Positions 7,941 through 14,965 of a DNA stretch of 33,378 nucleotides are shown here, piece after piece. Both the position numbers and the translations under genes were made by a program. The notes under the pieces were generated by a model. That model ran no database searches. It saw only the letters and a list, made by a program, of their open reading frames with translations, and was not told the origin of the DNA. How positions within the stretch are numbered: the first letter of the stretch is position 1; each line of letters opens with the position of its first letter. The stretch is from an uncultured Woeseia sp. (GTDB lineage: Bacteria > Pseudomonadota > Gammaproteobacteria > Steroidobacterales > Woeseiaceae): positions 1-33,378 of the forward strand of contig CALALV010000132.1 in assembly GCA_937925605.1 (NCBI GenBank). Reading direction: 5' to 3'.

Positions 7941-8741
7941 TCAGCCCGCCGCCCGCGCGGCCAGCACCTGCTCCACGGCCGCGCGCCAGCCCGCGGGTCC
8001 CGCCTGCGCCGGCCGCAGGACCTGGCCGTTGCCGTCGAGCGGCATCGGCTGCCCGTGCCGGCCGGGGATCACGACGGCAATGTCCGCCTCGGCCAGCATC
8101 CCGAGGTCGTTCGGGCCGTCGCCGAGCGCCACCGCGACCACGTCCTCGCGTGGCCAGCGCGCGCGGTAGGCGCGGACCAGCGCGCGCACCGCGCCGGCCT
8201 TGTCGATGGGCCCGGACAAATGCACGAACCGCCCGCCGCGCACGCAGCGCAGGCCGCGCCGTTCGGCGGCCGCCGCGAAGCGCGCGAGCCTCTCGTCCGT
8301 GTCTCGCCACAGGATCGGCTCGCTCGCGAGCCGCTCGTTGGCGCGCGCAGCCTCGCGTTCGGCCAGCCCCGTCGCCGCGGCGATGCCGGCGGTGCCGAGC
8401 TCGGCGAACGAGACGCAGTCGCTGTCGCCGCGCAGCTCGGCGAAGGCTCGCTGCAGCTCGGCCCGCGGCACGACGTCGGTCGCGCCGGGCACCGGCTCCG
8501 CGAAGTAGCCGTCCGGCACGTCGATCACGGCGCCGTTCTCGGCCACGACCGGGTGCTCGAGCGCCAGCGCCTCGCGCCAGTCCGCGATCTCGGCGAGCGT
8601 CTTGCTGCTGACCAGCACCAGCGGCACGCCATGCTCGCGGAGCGCCGCGACAGCGGGGGCCGCGGGCTGCCAGTCGTAGGTGTCGTGGTCGAGCAGCGTC
8701 CCGTCGAGGTCGCTGAACACGAGCAGTCTGCCGGGTTTCAT
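7941..8741 (-). CDS. gpgP: HAD-IIB phosphatase, glucosyl/mannosyl-3-phosphoglycerate phosphatase
   Basis: 266 residues from the ATG at 8741 (MKPGRLLVFSDLDGTLLD). HAD motif I is FSDLDGTLLD; motif II is LVLVSSKT, whose SSKT form is usual in the MPGP family; motif III Lys is in GPIDKAGAVRALV; motif IV is VALGDGPNDLGML. VVAENGAVI is also typical. It should dephosphorylate glucosyl-3-phosphoglycerate to the compatible solute glucosylglycerate. It is the first gene of the four-gene minus-strand operon. No strong ribosome binding site is visible before the ATG. Longer in-frame readings upstream are arginine/cysteine-rich and unlikely. The gene symbol follows its pathway partner; sequence alone does not separate gpgP from mpgP. 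Confidence 0.87.
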   Translation of the reverse strand: MKPGRLLVFSDLDGTLLDHDTYDWQPAAPAVAALREHGVPLVLVSSKTLAEIADWREALALEHPVVAENGAVIDVPDGYFAEPVPGATDVVPRAELQRAFAELRGDSDCVSFAELGTAGIAAATGLAEREAARANERLASEPILWRDTDERLARFAAAAERRGLRCVRGGRFVHLSGPIDKAGAVRALVRAYRARWPREDVVAVALGDGPNDLGMLAEADIAVVIPGRHGQPMPLDGNGQVLRPAQAGPAGWRAAVEQVLAARAAG

Positions 8742-8907
8742 GAACGGGTCGGGCGGGCACGCATGCCGACCGATGATGCCGCAACGCGCCCGCCACTTGA
8801 AATTTCCGCTGCACCATTTTGGTGAGCCGCCGGTTTGGCGCGGCAGCGCCGCGACGGTAGGGTACCGGCAGCGCGGCGAGACAGCGCAACGAGACAGCGG
8901 GGCGAGC
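8742..8907. other. Divergent intergenic region (glucosylglycerate operon / alpha-glucosidase)
   Basis: 166 bases between divergent starts. An A/T-richer patch at about 8790-8825 (TTGAAA then CCATTTTGG) stands out from its surroundings and is the likeliest promoter/operator zone, but I cannot assign -35/-10 elements with confidence in either direction. Confidence 0.35.
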
Positions 8908-10512
8908 ATGGCGAACGACGAGTGGTGGCGCGGCGCGGTGACCTACCAGGTCTACCCGCGCAGCTTCCTCGACACGAGCGGCGACGGCGTCGGCGACCTG
9001 GCCGGCATCACCGGGAAGCTCGACTACATCGCCGGCCTCGGCGTCGATGCGCTGTGGATCTCGCCGTTCTACCGCTCGCCGATGGACGATTTCGGCTACG
9101 ACGTCGCCGATCACACCGACGTCGACCCGCTGTTCGGTTCGCTCGCGGACTTCGATCGCCTGCTCGCGCGTGCCCACGCGCTCGGCCTGCGCGTGATCCT
9201 CGACCTGGTCCTGTCACATACCTCGAGCGCGCACGCGTGGTTCGCCGACAGCCGCGCCGCGCGCGACGGCGAGCGCGCCGACTGGTACGTCTGGGCCGAC
9301 GCGCGCGACGACGGTTCGCCGCCGAACAACTGGCTGTCCGTGTTCGGCGGTCCTGCATGGACCTGGGACGCGCGCCGGCGCCAGTACTATTTCCACAACT
9401 TCCTCGCCAGCCAGCCGGACCTGAACGTGCACCTGCCCGCGGTGCAGAACGCGCTGCTCGACGTCACCCGCTTCTGGCTCGACCGCGGCGTCGACGGCCT
9501 CAGGCTCGACGCGATCAACTACCTGCTGCACGACGAGGCGCTGCGCGACAATCCGCCCGCGACCGACGTCGCACGGCCGGCGGCGACGCCGTGGCAGATG
9601 CAGGACAAGCGCTACACGCGCGATCACCCGGCGGTGCCGGCCTTTCTCGAGCGCCTGCGCGCCCTGACCGACCGCTACGGCGCGATCCTGACGATCGCCG
9701 AGGTCGGCGGGCGCGGCACGCTCGACGTGATGCGCGAGTACACCGCGGGCCGCCGGCGCCTGTGCACCGCCTACGGCTTCGAATTCCTGGCCGCCGCCGC
9801 GCCGGACGTGGCGCTGTTCGACGAGGTGCTCGAGGCCTGGCCGGACGCTGCCGACGGCTGGCCGTCCTACGCGTTCTCGAACCACGACGCCCCGCGCGTC
9901 GCCAGCCGCTGGGGCGACGGCGCCGACAGCGGGCGGCTCGCGCGCCTGTGGGGGCTGCTGCTGTTCTGCCTGCGCGGCAACCCGATCGTCTACCAGGGCG
10001 AGGAACTCGGCCTGCCGCAGGCGGACGTGCCGTATGAACGACTGCGCGACCCCGAAGCGCGCGCCCATTGGCCGGAGACGCTGGGTCGCGACGGCGCGCG
10101 CACGCCGATGCCGTGGCGGCGGGACGCGCCGCACGCGGGCTTCTCGGCGGCCGAACCCTGGCTGCCGGTCGACCCGCGCCACCGGCCGCTGGCCGTCGAC
10201 GTGCAGGAGAGCAAGACGGACTCGGTGCTCGCGTTCTTCCGCGACCTGATAGCGCTGCGCCGACGCCTGCCCGCGCTCAGCCGCGGCGGCCTGCGCCGCA
10301 TCGACGCGGGCGAGGGCCTGCTGGCGTTCGAGCGCCGGGCCGGTGACGAGCGCGTGCTCGCGGTCTTCAATCCGGGCCCCGCGACGCGTCGCTGGCAGCC
10401 GCCGGCCGGGGCCCGAGTCATTCTCGGCGTCGGCACCGCCACGGCCGGCAATGCGGCGCCGGCGCAGCTCGCCGGCTATGCGGGATACCTGGCGGAACTC
10501 GTCGCCGCGTGA
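8908..10512 (+). CDS. GH13_23-type alpha-glucosidase
   Basis: 534 residues, start ATG at 8908 (MANDEWWRGAVTYQVYPRSFLDTSGDGVGDL, the classic N-terminus of oligo-1,6-glucosidase/alpha-glucosidase). Active-site residues are nucleophile D201 (VDGLRLDAINYLLHD), acid/base E265 (TIAEVGG) and D327 (AFSNHDAPRVASRWG). NPIVYQGEELGL and ARTPMPW further mark the AglA-like proteobacterial group. It hydrolyses alpha-glucosidic bonds of maltose, isomaltose or short dextrins. There is no signal peptide, so it is probably cytoplasmic. It is divergent from the glucosylglycerate operon; a shared control region would link glucose supply to solute synthesis, but direct action on glucosylglycerate is speculative. 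Confidence 0.9.
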   Translation: MANDEWWRGAVTYQVYPRSFLDTSGDGVGDLAGITGKLDYIAGLGVDALWISPFYRSPMDDFGYDVADHTDVDPLFGSLADFDRLLARAHALGLRVILDLVLSHTSSAHAWFADSRAARDGERADWYVWADARDDGSPPNNWLSVFGGPAWTWDARRRQYYFHNFLASQPDLNVHLPAVQNALLDVTRFWLDRGVDGLRLDAINYLLHDEALRDNPPATDVARPAATPWQMQDKRYTRDHPAVPAFLERLRALTDRYGAILTIAEVGGRGTLDVMREYTAGRRRLCTAYGFEFLAAAAPDVALFDEVLEAWPDAADGWPSYAFSNHDAPRVASRWGDGADSGRLARLWGLLLFCLRGNPIVYQGEELGLPQADVPYERLRDPEARAHWPETLGRDGARTPMPWRRDAPHAGFSAAEPWLPVDPRHRPLAVDVQESKTDSVLAFFRDLIALRRRLPALSRGGLRRIDAGEGLLAFERRAGDERVLAVFNPGPATRRWQPPAGARVILGVGTATAGNAAPAQLAGYAGYLAELVAA

Positions 10513-10554
10513 ACCGACCGGCCGCTGCGATGCGGCTGCCGCTACACGACGCAG

Positions 10555-10563
10555 TGCTAGACT
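10555..10563 (+). promoter_or_regulatory. Candidate extended -10 promoter for the M20-like lipoprotein gene
   Basis: TG-C-TAGACT (TGnTAnnnT) lies 27 bases before the ATG at 10590. No good -35 is visible, as is usual for extended -10 promoters. The same TGCTAnnnT form precedes modA at 26402. Confidence 0.35.
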
Positions 10564-10589
10564 CGGGACACCACTGATCGGGGGAAGAC

Positions 10590-12182
10590 ATGCGACGACT
10601 CCAGCTTCTCGTGCTGGCGGCGCTCTGCGCTGCGGCCTGCCAGCCTGCTGCACCGCCGTCCGGCGATGTGTCGCCGACCGCGGCGGCGACGACGGCCGGG
10701 ATCGAGCGCCCGGTGCCGCGCCTCGATGTCGACGAACGCTTCTCCGGTGCCGAGCTCGGCCGCTACGAGGACGCGCATCCGGACGCCTACGACTACATCG
10801 ACGAGCATCTCGACGCGCACGTCGCGCACCTGCAGCGCTGGATCCGCCAGCCGTCGATCAGCGCGCAGAACGTCGGCATCACGGAAATGGCCACGATGCT
10901 GCGCGACGACCTCGCCGCGCTCGGCTTCCAGGAGACGGAGCTGGTGCCGACCGACGGGCACCCCGGCGTCTGGGGCTTTTACGACGCCGGCGCGGAGAAG
11001 ACGCTGCTGCTCTACATGATGTACGACGTGCAGCCCGTGGAACCGGCGGACTGGGACAGCCCGCCGTTCGCGGCCGAGCTGGTCGAGCACGAACTCGGCA
11101 CCGTGCTGATGGGCCGCGGTGCAACCAACCAGAAAGGCCCGCAGCGCGCGTTCCTGAACGCGGTGGAAGCGATCATCGCGACCGAGGGCCGACTGCCCGT
11201 GAACCTGATGGTCGCGGCGGAGGGCGAGGAAGAACTCGGCTCGCCGAACTATCCGCAGGTCATCGACCGCTACGAGGAGCGGCTGCGCACGGCCGACGGC
11301 GCGATCTTCCCGTTCAACTCGCAGCTGCCGGACGGGCGGCTGAACATGATTCTCGGCGTCAAGGGCATCGTCTACTTCGAGCTCGAGGCGAGCGGCGGGC
11401 CGCACGGCGGACCGACGCGCGCCGAGATTCACGGCTCGTACAAGGCCGCGGTCGATGCCCCGGCGTGGCGGCTCGTGCAGGCGCTCGCCTCGCTGGTCAG
11501 CGAGGACGGCAACACGATCCTCGTACCGGGCTACTACGACCGGCTGCGGCCGATGAACGACGAGGAACAGCGCCTGTTGAACGGCGTGCTGGCCGAGTAC
11601 GACGACGAGCAGCTGAAGAGCGCGCTCGGCGTCGAGCGCTGGATCGACGGCGTCGACGGCCGCCGCGCGCAGCTCGAGCTCTTGCTGCAGCCGACGCTGA
11701 ACATCGACGGCATCTGGGGCGGCTACACCGGGGAGGGCGTCAAGACGATCCTGCCGCACCGCGCGACGGCCAAGGTCGACTCGCGCCTGCCGCCGGGGCT
11801 CGACCCGGCCGACGCGCTCGCGAAGATCCGCGCGCACCTGGATACGCAGGGCTTCGGCGACGTCGCGATGCGCACGCTGAGCGCCTACCCGGCCGCGCAG
11901 ACCTCGGTCGAGGCGCCGATGGTGCAGGCGGCGATCCGGGTCGGCAACAAGTATGCGAGCTCGGTGACGGTCAATCCGCGCATCGCCGGCAGCGCGCCGT
12001 TCTACCAGTTCACGGAGCGGCTCGGCCTGCCGATGGTGCCCTACGGCATCGGTTTCGGCACCGGCGCGCATGCGCCCAACGAGATTATGCTGATCCGGCC
12101 GCGCGCGGGCGCGGCCGTGGCCGGGCTCGCGGACATCGAGAAGTCCTACGTCGACTTCCTGTACGCGCTCGCCGGGGACTGA
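10590..12182 (+). CDS. M20-like exported lipoprotein lacking two usual metal ligands
   Basis: 530 residues from the ATG at 10590 after GGGGGAAGA. Hydrophobic signal ending A-A-A-C17, a somewhat atypical lipobox, then a proline/alanine/threonine linker to about residue 40. The rest follows the M20/M25/M40 peptidase fold: YMMYDVQPVEPADWDSPPF, LMGRGATNQKGP, AAEGEEELGSPN, PHRATAKVDSRLPPG and GTGAHAPNE. Canonical M20 enzymes have His in '(G)HYDVQP' and Asp in 'GRG(A/S)(S/T)D.KG'; here those positions are M143 and N179. D145, the EGEEE cluster and the last His are kept. My recollection is that close relatives share these changes, so this would be a divergent subfamily rather than a damaged gene. 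Metal content and activity are unpredictable. The kinase gene follows after three bases. Confidence 0.8.
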   Translation: MRRLQLLVLAALCAAACQPAAPPSGDVSPTAAATTAGIERPVPRLDVDERFSGAELGRYEDAHPDAYDYIDEHLDAHVAHLQRWIRQPSISAQNVGITEMATMLRDDLAALGFQETELVPTDGHPGVWGFYDAGAEKTLLLYMMYDVQPVEPADWDSPPFAAELVEHELGTVLMGRGATNQKGPQRAFLNAVEAIIATEGRLPVNLMVAAEGEEELGSPNYPQVIDRYEERLRTADGAIFPFNSQLPDGRLNMILGVKGIVYFELEASGGPHGGPTRAEIHGSYKAAVDAPAWRLVQALASLVSEDGNTILVPGYYDRLRPMNDEEQRLLNGVLAEYDDEQLKSALGVERWIDGVDGRRAQLELLLQPTLNIDGIWGGYTGEGVKTILPHRATAKVDSRLPPGLDPADALAKIRAHLDTQGFGDVAMRTLSAYPAAQTSVEAPMVQAAIRVGNKYASSVTVNPRIAGSAPFYQFTERLGLPMVPYGIGFGTGAHAPNEIMLIRPRAGAAVAGLADIEKSYVDFLYALAGD

Positions 12183-12185
12183 GCG

Positions 12186-13430
12186 ATGGTGTCGCGAAGC
12201 TCCACGGAACTGCAGGCGGATGCCGCGGCCCTGTCGGCGGCCGAGGCCGCTCTGCGGCGCGTCCGCGACCCTGAACGGCTGGGCACGCTGCGCCGGCTCA
12301 AGCTGCTCGACTCGCCGGCGGAAGAAGTCTTCGACCGCATATCGCGGCTCGCCTCGCGGCTGCTCGGTGCCCCGATCGCGCTGGTCTCGCTGGTCGACGC
12401 GAACCGGCAGTTCTTCAAGAGCGCCGTCGGCCTCCCGGAGCCGTACTCGCGCTGGCGCGAGACGCCGCTGTCGGCGTCGTTCTGCAAGCACGTCGTCGGC
12501 AGCAGCGAGCCGCTGGTGCTCGACGACGCCCGCGAGGACCCGGTGCACCGTCTCAACGAGGCGATCCGCGACCTCGGCGCGGTGGCCTACCTCGGCTGCC
12601 CGCTCGAAACGGTGGACCATCAGGTGCTCGGCTCCTTCTGCGTCATACACACCGAGCCGCACCACTGGACCGAGGAGGAGATCTCTATCGTCAACGACCT
12701 CGCGCAGTCGGTCATGACCGAGATCGAACTGCGCGCCGCGTCGGCCGAACTCGCGGCGTCGCTGCGCGTGCGCGACAAGGTGCTCGCCATCGTCAGCCAC
12801 GACCTGCGTTCGCCGCTGCAGACGATCGTGACCTCGGCCGCCCTGCTCGAACTGGACGCCGCGGACGACGAGGAACGCGAGCACATCGAATCGATTCGCG
12901 ACGCGTCCGCGCGCATGCGCCGGCTCATCGGCGACCTGCTCGATGCGACGACCCTCGAGCTCGGCAGCCTCGCGGTGGAGCCGCGGCCGCTGGATCTCGC
13001 AGCGCTGCTCGAGGAAGTGACCTCGTCACTGTCGACCCGTGCGGAAAGCGCGGATCTCGACCTCGTGTGCCGGGTCGCGGAGCTGCCGCGCGTCCGGGCG
13101 GACCGCGACCGGATCACGCAGGTGCTGGTCAACCTGGCCGACAACGCGCTGCGCTTCACGCCCGCCGGCGGCGTCGTCGAGATAGCCGCCGAGCCGGGCG
13201 CCGGCGAGGTGGTCGTCTCGGTGAGCGACAACGGACCCGGCGTGTCACGGGAGGCGCTCGAGCACATCTTCGACTGGTACTGGCACTCCGCCGGTTCGGA
13301 GAAGGGCGGCACCGGCCTCGGTCTCGCCATCGCGCGCGGCATCGTCGAGGCGCACGACGGCCGCATCCGGGCCGAGAACCGGGACGGCGGCGGCGCGCGG
13401 TTCTCGTTTACGCTGCCGCTCGCGTCCTGA
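12186..13430 (+). CDS. Cytoplasmic GAF-domain sensor histidine kinase
   Basis: 414 residues. No membrane segment or signal peptide. A GAF domain spans about 40-185 (ERLGTLRRLKLLDSPAEEVFDRISRLAS, SLVDANRQFFKS, GSFCVIH), the common N-terminal type seen in soluble hybrid kinases. HisKA carries the phosphoacceptor H205 (AIVSHDLRSPL). The catalytic domain has an N box around N316-N320 (NLADNALRFTP), G1 at 348-352 (DNGPG) and G2 at 374-380 (GGTGLGL). The ATG is three bases after the lipoprotein stop, so the two are probably co-transcribed. No response regulator lies in the window, so the partner is elsewhere. The signal is unknown. Confidence 0.92.
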   Translation: MVSRSSTELQADAAALSAAEAALRRVRDPERLGTLRRLKLLDSPAEEVFDRISRLASRLLGAPIALVSLVDANRQFFKSAVGLPEPYSRWRETPLSASFCKHVVGSSEPLVLDDAREDPVHRLNEAIRDLGAVAYLGCPLETVDHQVLGSFCVIHTEPHHWTEEEISIVNDLAQSVMTEIELRAASAELAASLRVRDKVLAIVSHDLRSPLQTIVTSAALLELDAADDEEREHIESIRDASARMRRLIGDLLDATTLELGSLAVEPRPLDLAALLEEVTSSLSTRAESADLDLVCRVAELPRVRADRDRITQVLVNLADNALRFTPAGGVVEIAAEPGAGEVVVSVSDNGPGVSREALEHIFDWYWHSAGSEKGGTGLGLAIARGIVEAHDGRIRAENRDGGGARFSFTLPLAS

Positions 13431-13433
13431 GAC

Positions 13434-14699
13434 CTACTCCAGCGCCTGGTAGACCAGCGTGCGGAAGCGCTCCGCGATGTCGGTGTCGGCCGGGTATACC
13501 TGCGCCATGAACACGGCGGTCAGGTTCTCGGCCGGGTCGATCCAGTAGGAGGTATAGAACGCGCCGCCCCACGAGTAGGCGCCCTCGCTGCCGAGTGCGC
13601 CGTAGTCGCCGAGGTCGGTGACGATCCAGAAGCCCAGCCCGATCTCGGGATCGCCGTCGCCGTCCGAGTCGACGCGCGGCGCGCGCATCAGCTCGACCGA
13701 CTTGCGGCTCAGGATTCGCGCGCCATCGAGTTCGCCCTCGTTCAGCAGCATGCTCGTGAAGCGCGCGTAGTCGCTCGCAGTCGATGACAGCCCGGCGCCG
13801 CCCGAGAAGTAGCTGCGCGCGCCCGTCACCGGGTAGTCCTGCTCGTCGATGGCAATGTCGGCGATGACCTCCTCCGGCGCGACCAGCCCGCGCTCCGCGT
13901 CGTACGCGTACAGGCGCACGAGGCGCTCCGCGCTGGCGTCCGGCAGGTAGAAGTGCGTGTCGCGCATGCCGAGCGGGCCGGTGACGTGCTCGGCGAAGTA
14001 CTCGTCGAGCGGCTGGCCCGACACGACCTCGACCAGGCGGCCCAGCACGTCGGTATTCAGTCCGTAGTTGAAGCGCTCGCCCGGCTCGAACAACAGCGGC
14101 TGCGCGGCGAGCAGCTCCATCTGCGCGGCGAGTGTCAGCGGCTGGGTCGTCAGCCCGTCGATGATCCCGGCATCGCGGTAAGTGCGGTCCAGCTGTCCCG
14201 CCATGAACGGGTAGGCGATGCCCGAGGTGTGAGTCAGCAGGTGGATGATGCGGATCGGCTCCTCGGCCGGGCGGGTCGCCGTCACCAGTCCATCGTCGTC
14301 TATCGTCTCGATCACCTGCATCTCCGCGAATTCCGGCAGGTAGTCGCCGACCGGGTCGCCGAGCCGGAAGTCCCCGCGCTCGTAAAGCTGCATGACGGCG
14401 ACGGACGTGATCGCCTTGGTCATCGACGCGATGCGGAAAATGCTGTCGGTGCGCATCGCCGCGCCGCTCGCGAGGTCGGCGCTGCCGAAAGCCTCGTGGT
14501 AGACGGTCTGGCCGTCGCGCCGTACCAGCGCGACGGCGCCGGCGATGCGGCCGTCGTCGATCGCCTGTTCGATTGCGCTGTCGATGCGTTCCAGCCGACC
14601 GGGCAGCAGGCCGTTGCCGCCCGCGGTCCGCGCATCGCTCGAATTGCAGCCGGCCGCGAGCAGGCACAGCAGGCCCACGGCAACGATGTGTCTGGTCAT
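13434..14699 (-). CDS. Serine beta-lactamase-like hydrolase, lipoprotein
   Basis: 421 residues from the ATG at 14699, with GGGGGGA just upstream; longer in-frame starts read through the divergent promoter region. Lipobox L-A-A-G-C18. Class C/EstB-type motifs are nucleophile S92-M-T-K95 (FRIASMTKAITSV), Y212-G-L-N215 (GERFNYGLNTDVLGRL) and a late SWGGAFYTSYW segment in the position of the KTG motif. LLTHTSGI and PLGMRDTHF are typical of family S12/Pfam Beta-lactamase esterases and DD-peptidase-like proteins. Probably an outer-membrane-anchored esterase or peptidase; nothing specifically suggests antibiotic hydrolysis. It ends three bases after the convergent kinase gene. Confidence 0.88.
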   Translation of the reverse strand: MTRHIVAVGLLCLLAAGCNSSDARTAGGNGLLPGRLERIDSAIEQAIDDGRIAGAVALVRRDGQTVYHEAFGSADLASGAAMRTDSIFRIASMTKAITSVAVMQLYERGDFRLGDPVGDYLPEFAEMQVIETIDDDGLVTATRPAEEPIRIIHLLTHTSGIAYPFMAGQLDRTYRDAGIIDGLTTQPLTLAAQMELLAAQPLLFEPGERFNYGLNTDVLGRLVEVVSGQPLDEYFAEHVTGPLGMRDTHFYLPDASAERLVRLYAYDAERGLVAPEEVIADIAIDEQDYPVTGARSYFSGGAGLSSTASDYARFTSMLLNEGELDGARILSRKSVELMRAPRVDSDGDGDPEIGLGFWIVTDLGDYGALGSEGAYSWGGAFYTSYWIDPAENLTAVFMAQVYPADTDIAERFRTLVYQALE

Positions 14700-14865
14700 T
14701 GTGATCCCCCCGGGGTGCGCATCCGGCCGCGCCGGCGCGTCGCCGAGATGATACCGGAAGCGCACGGGCCGCTGTACGGCAATCCGGTCGCGGCGCCGCG
14801 CGCGCGCAGGCTGCGTCGCGACGCTGCGCTCGCCTGCCGGGTCGGTCGCGCAGTTTACGAAACGC

Positions 14866-14881
14866 ATGAATACGAATTCAT
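14866..14881. promoter_or_regulatory. Inverted repeat ATGAAT-N4-ATTCAT, candidate operator
   Basis: Perfect 6-base arms around ACGA, in an otherwise G+C-rich divergent region, five bases upstream of a candidate -35 for the pullulanase gene. A/T-rich palindromes in this position are typical of regulator sites. The regulator is unknown. Confidence 0.4.
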
Positions 14882-14885
14882 CGCG

Positions 14886-14914
14886 TTGACGCTCTCCCGG
14901 TCGCGCCGTAGCGT
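14886..14914 (+). promoter_or_regulatory. Candidate sigma-70 promoter for the pullulanase gene
   Basis: TTGACG at 14886-14891, a 17-base spacer, then TAGCGT at 14909-14914. The -35 is strong and the -10 weak (TAnnnT only). It would give a leader of about 45 bases before the ATG at 14966. Confidence 0.4.
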
Positions 14915-14965
14915 GATCGAACAACAACAACCGAACGTCGATCGCCGACCCGGGGGGGTGCTCGA

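Noticed and set aside
4948..9177. One open frame of 1409 codons on the minus strand
   Set aside because: Only its last 581 codons (from 6693) look like a real protein; upstream it runs out of frame through the synthase and phosphatase genes as arginine/alanine-rich sequence, a product of high G+C.
12186..13430. Complete two-component system
   Set aside because: No receiver domain or response-regulator gene is adjacent; the kinase is an orphan in this window.
13434..14699. Class C beta-lactamase conferring resistance
   Set aside because: The S12-like motifs are shared with many esterases and peptidases; the lipoprotein signal and context give no support for antibiotic hydrolysis.
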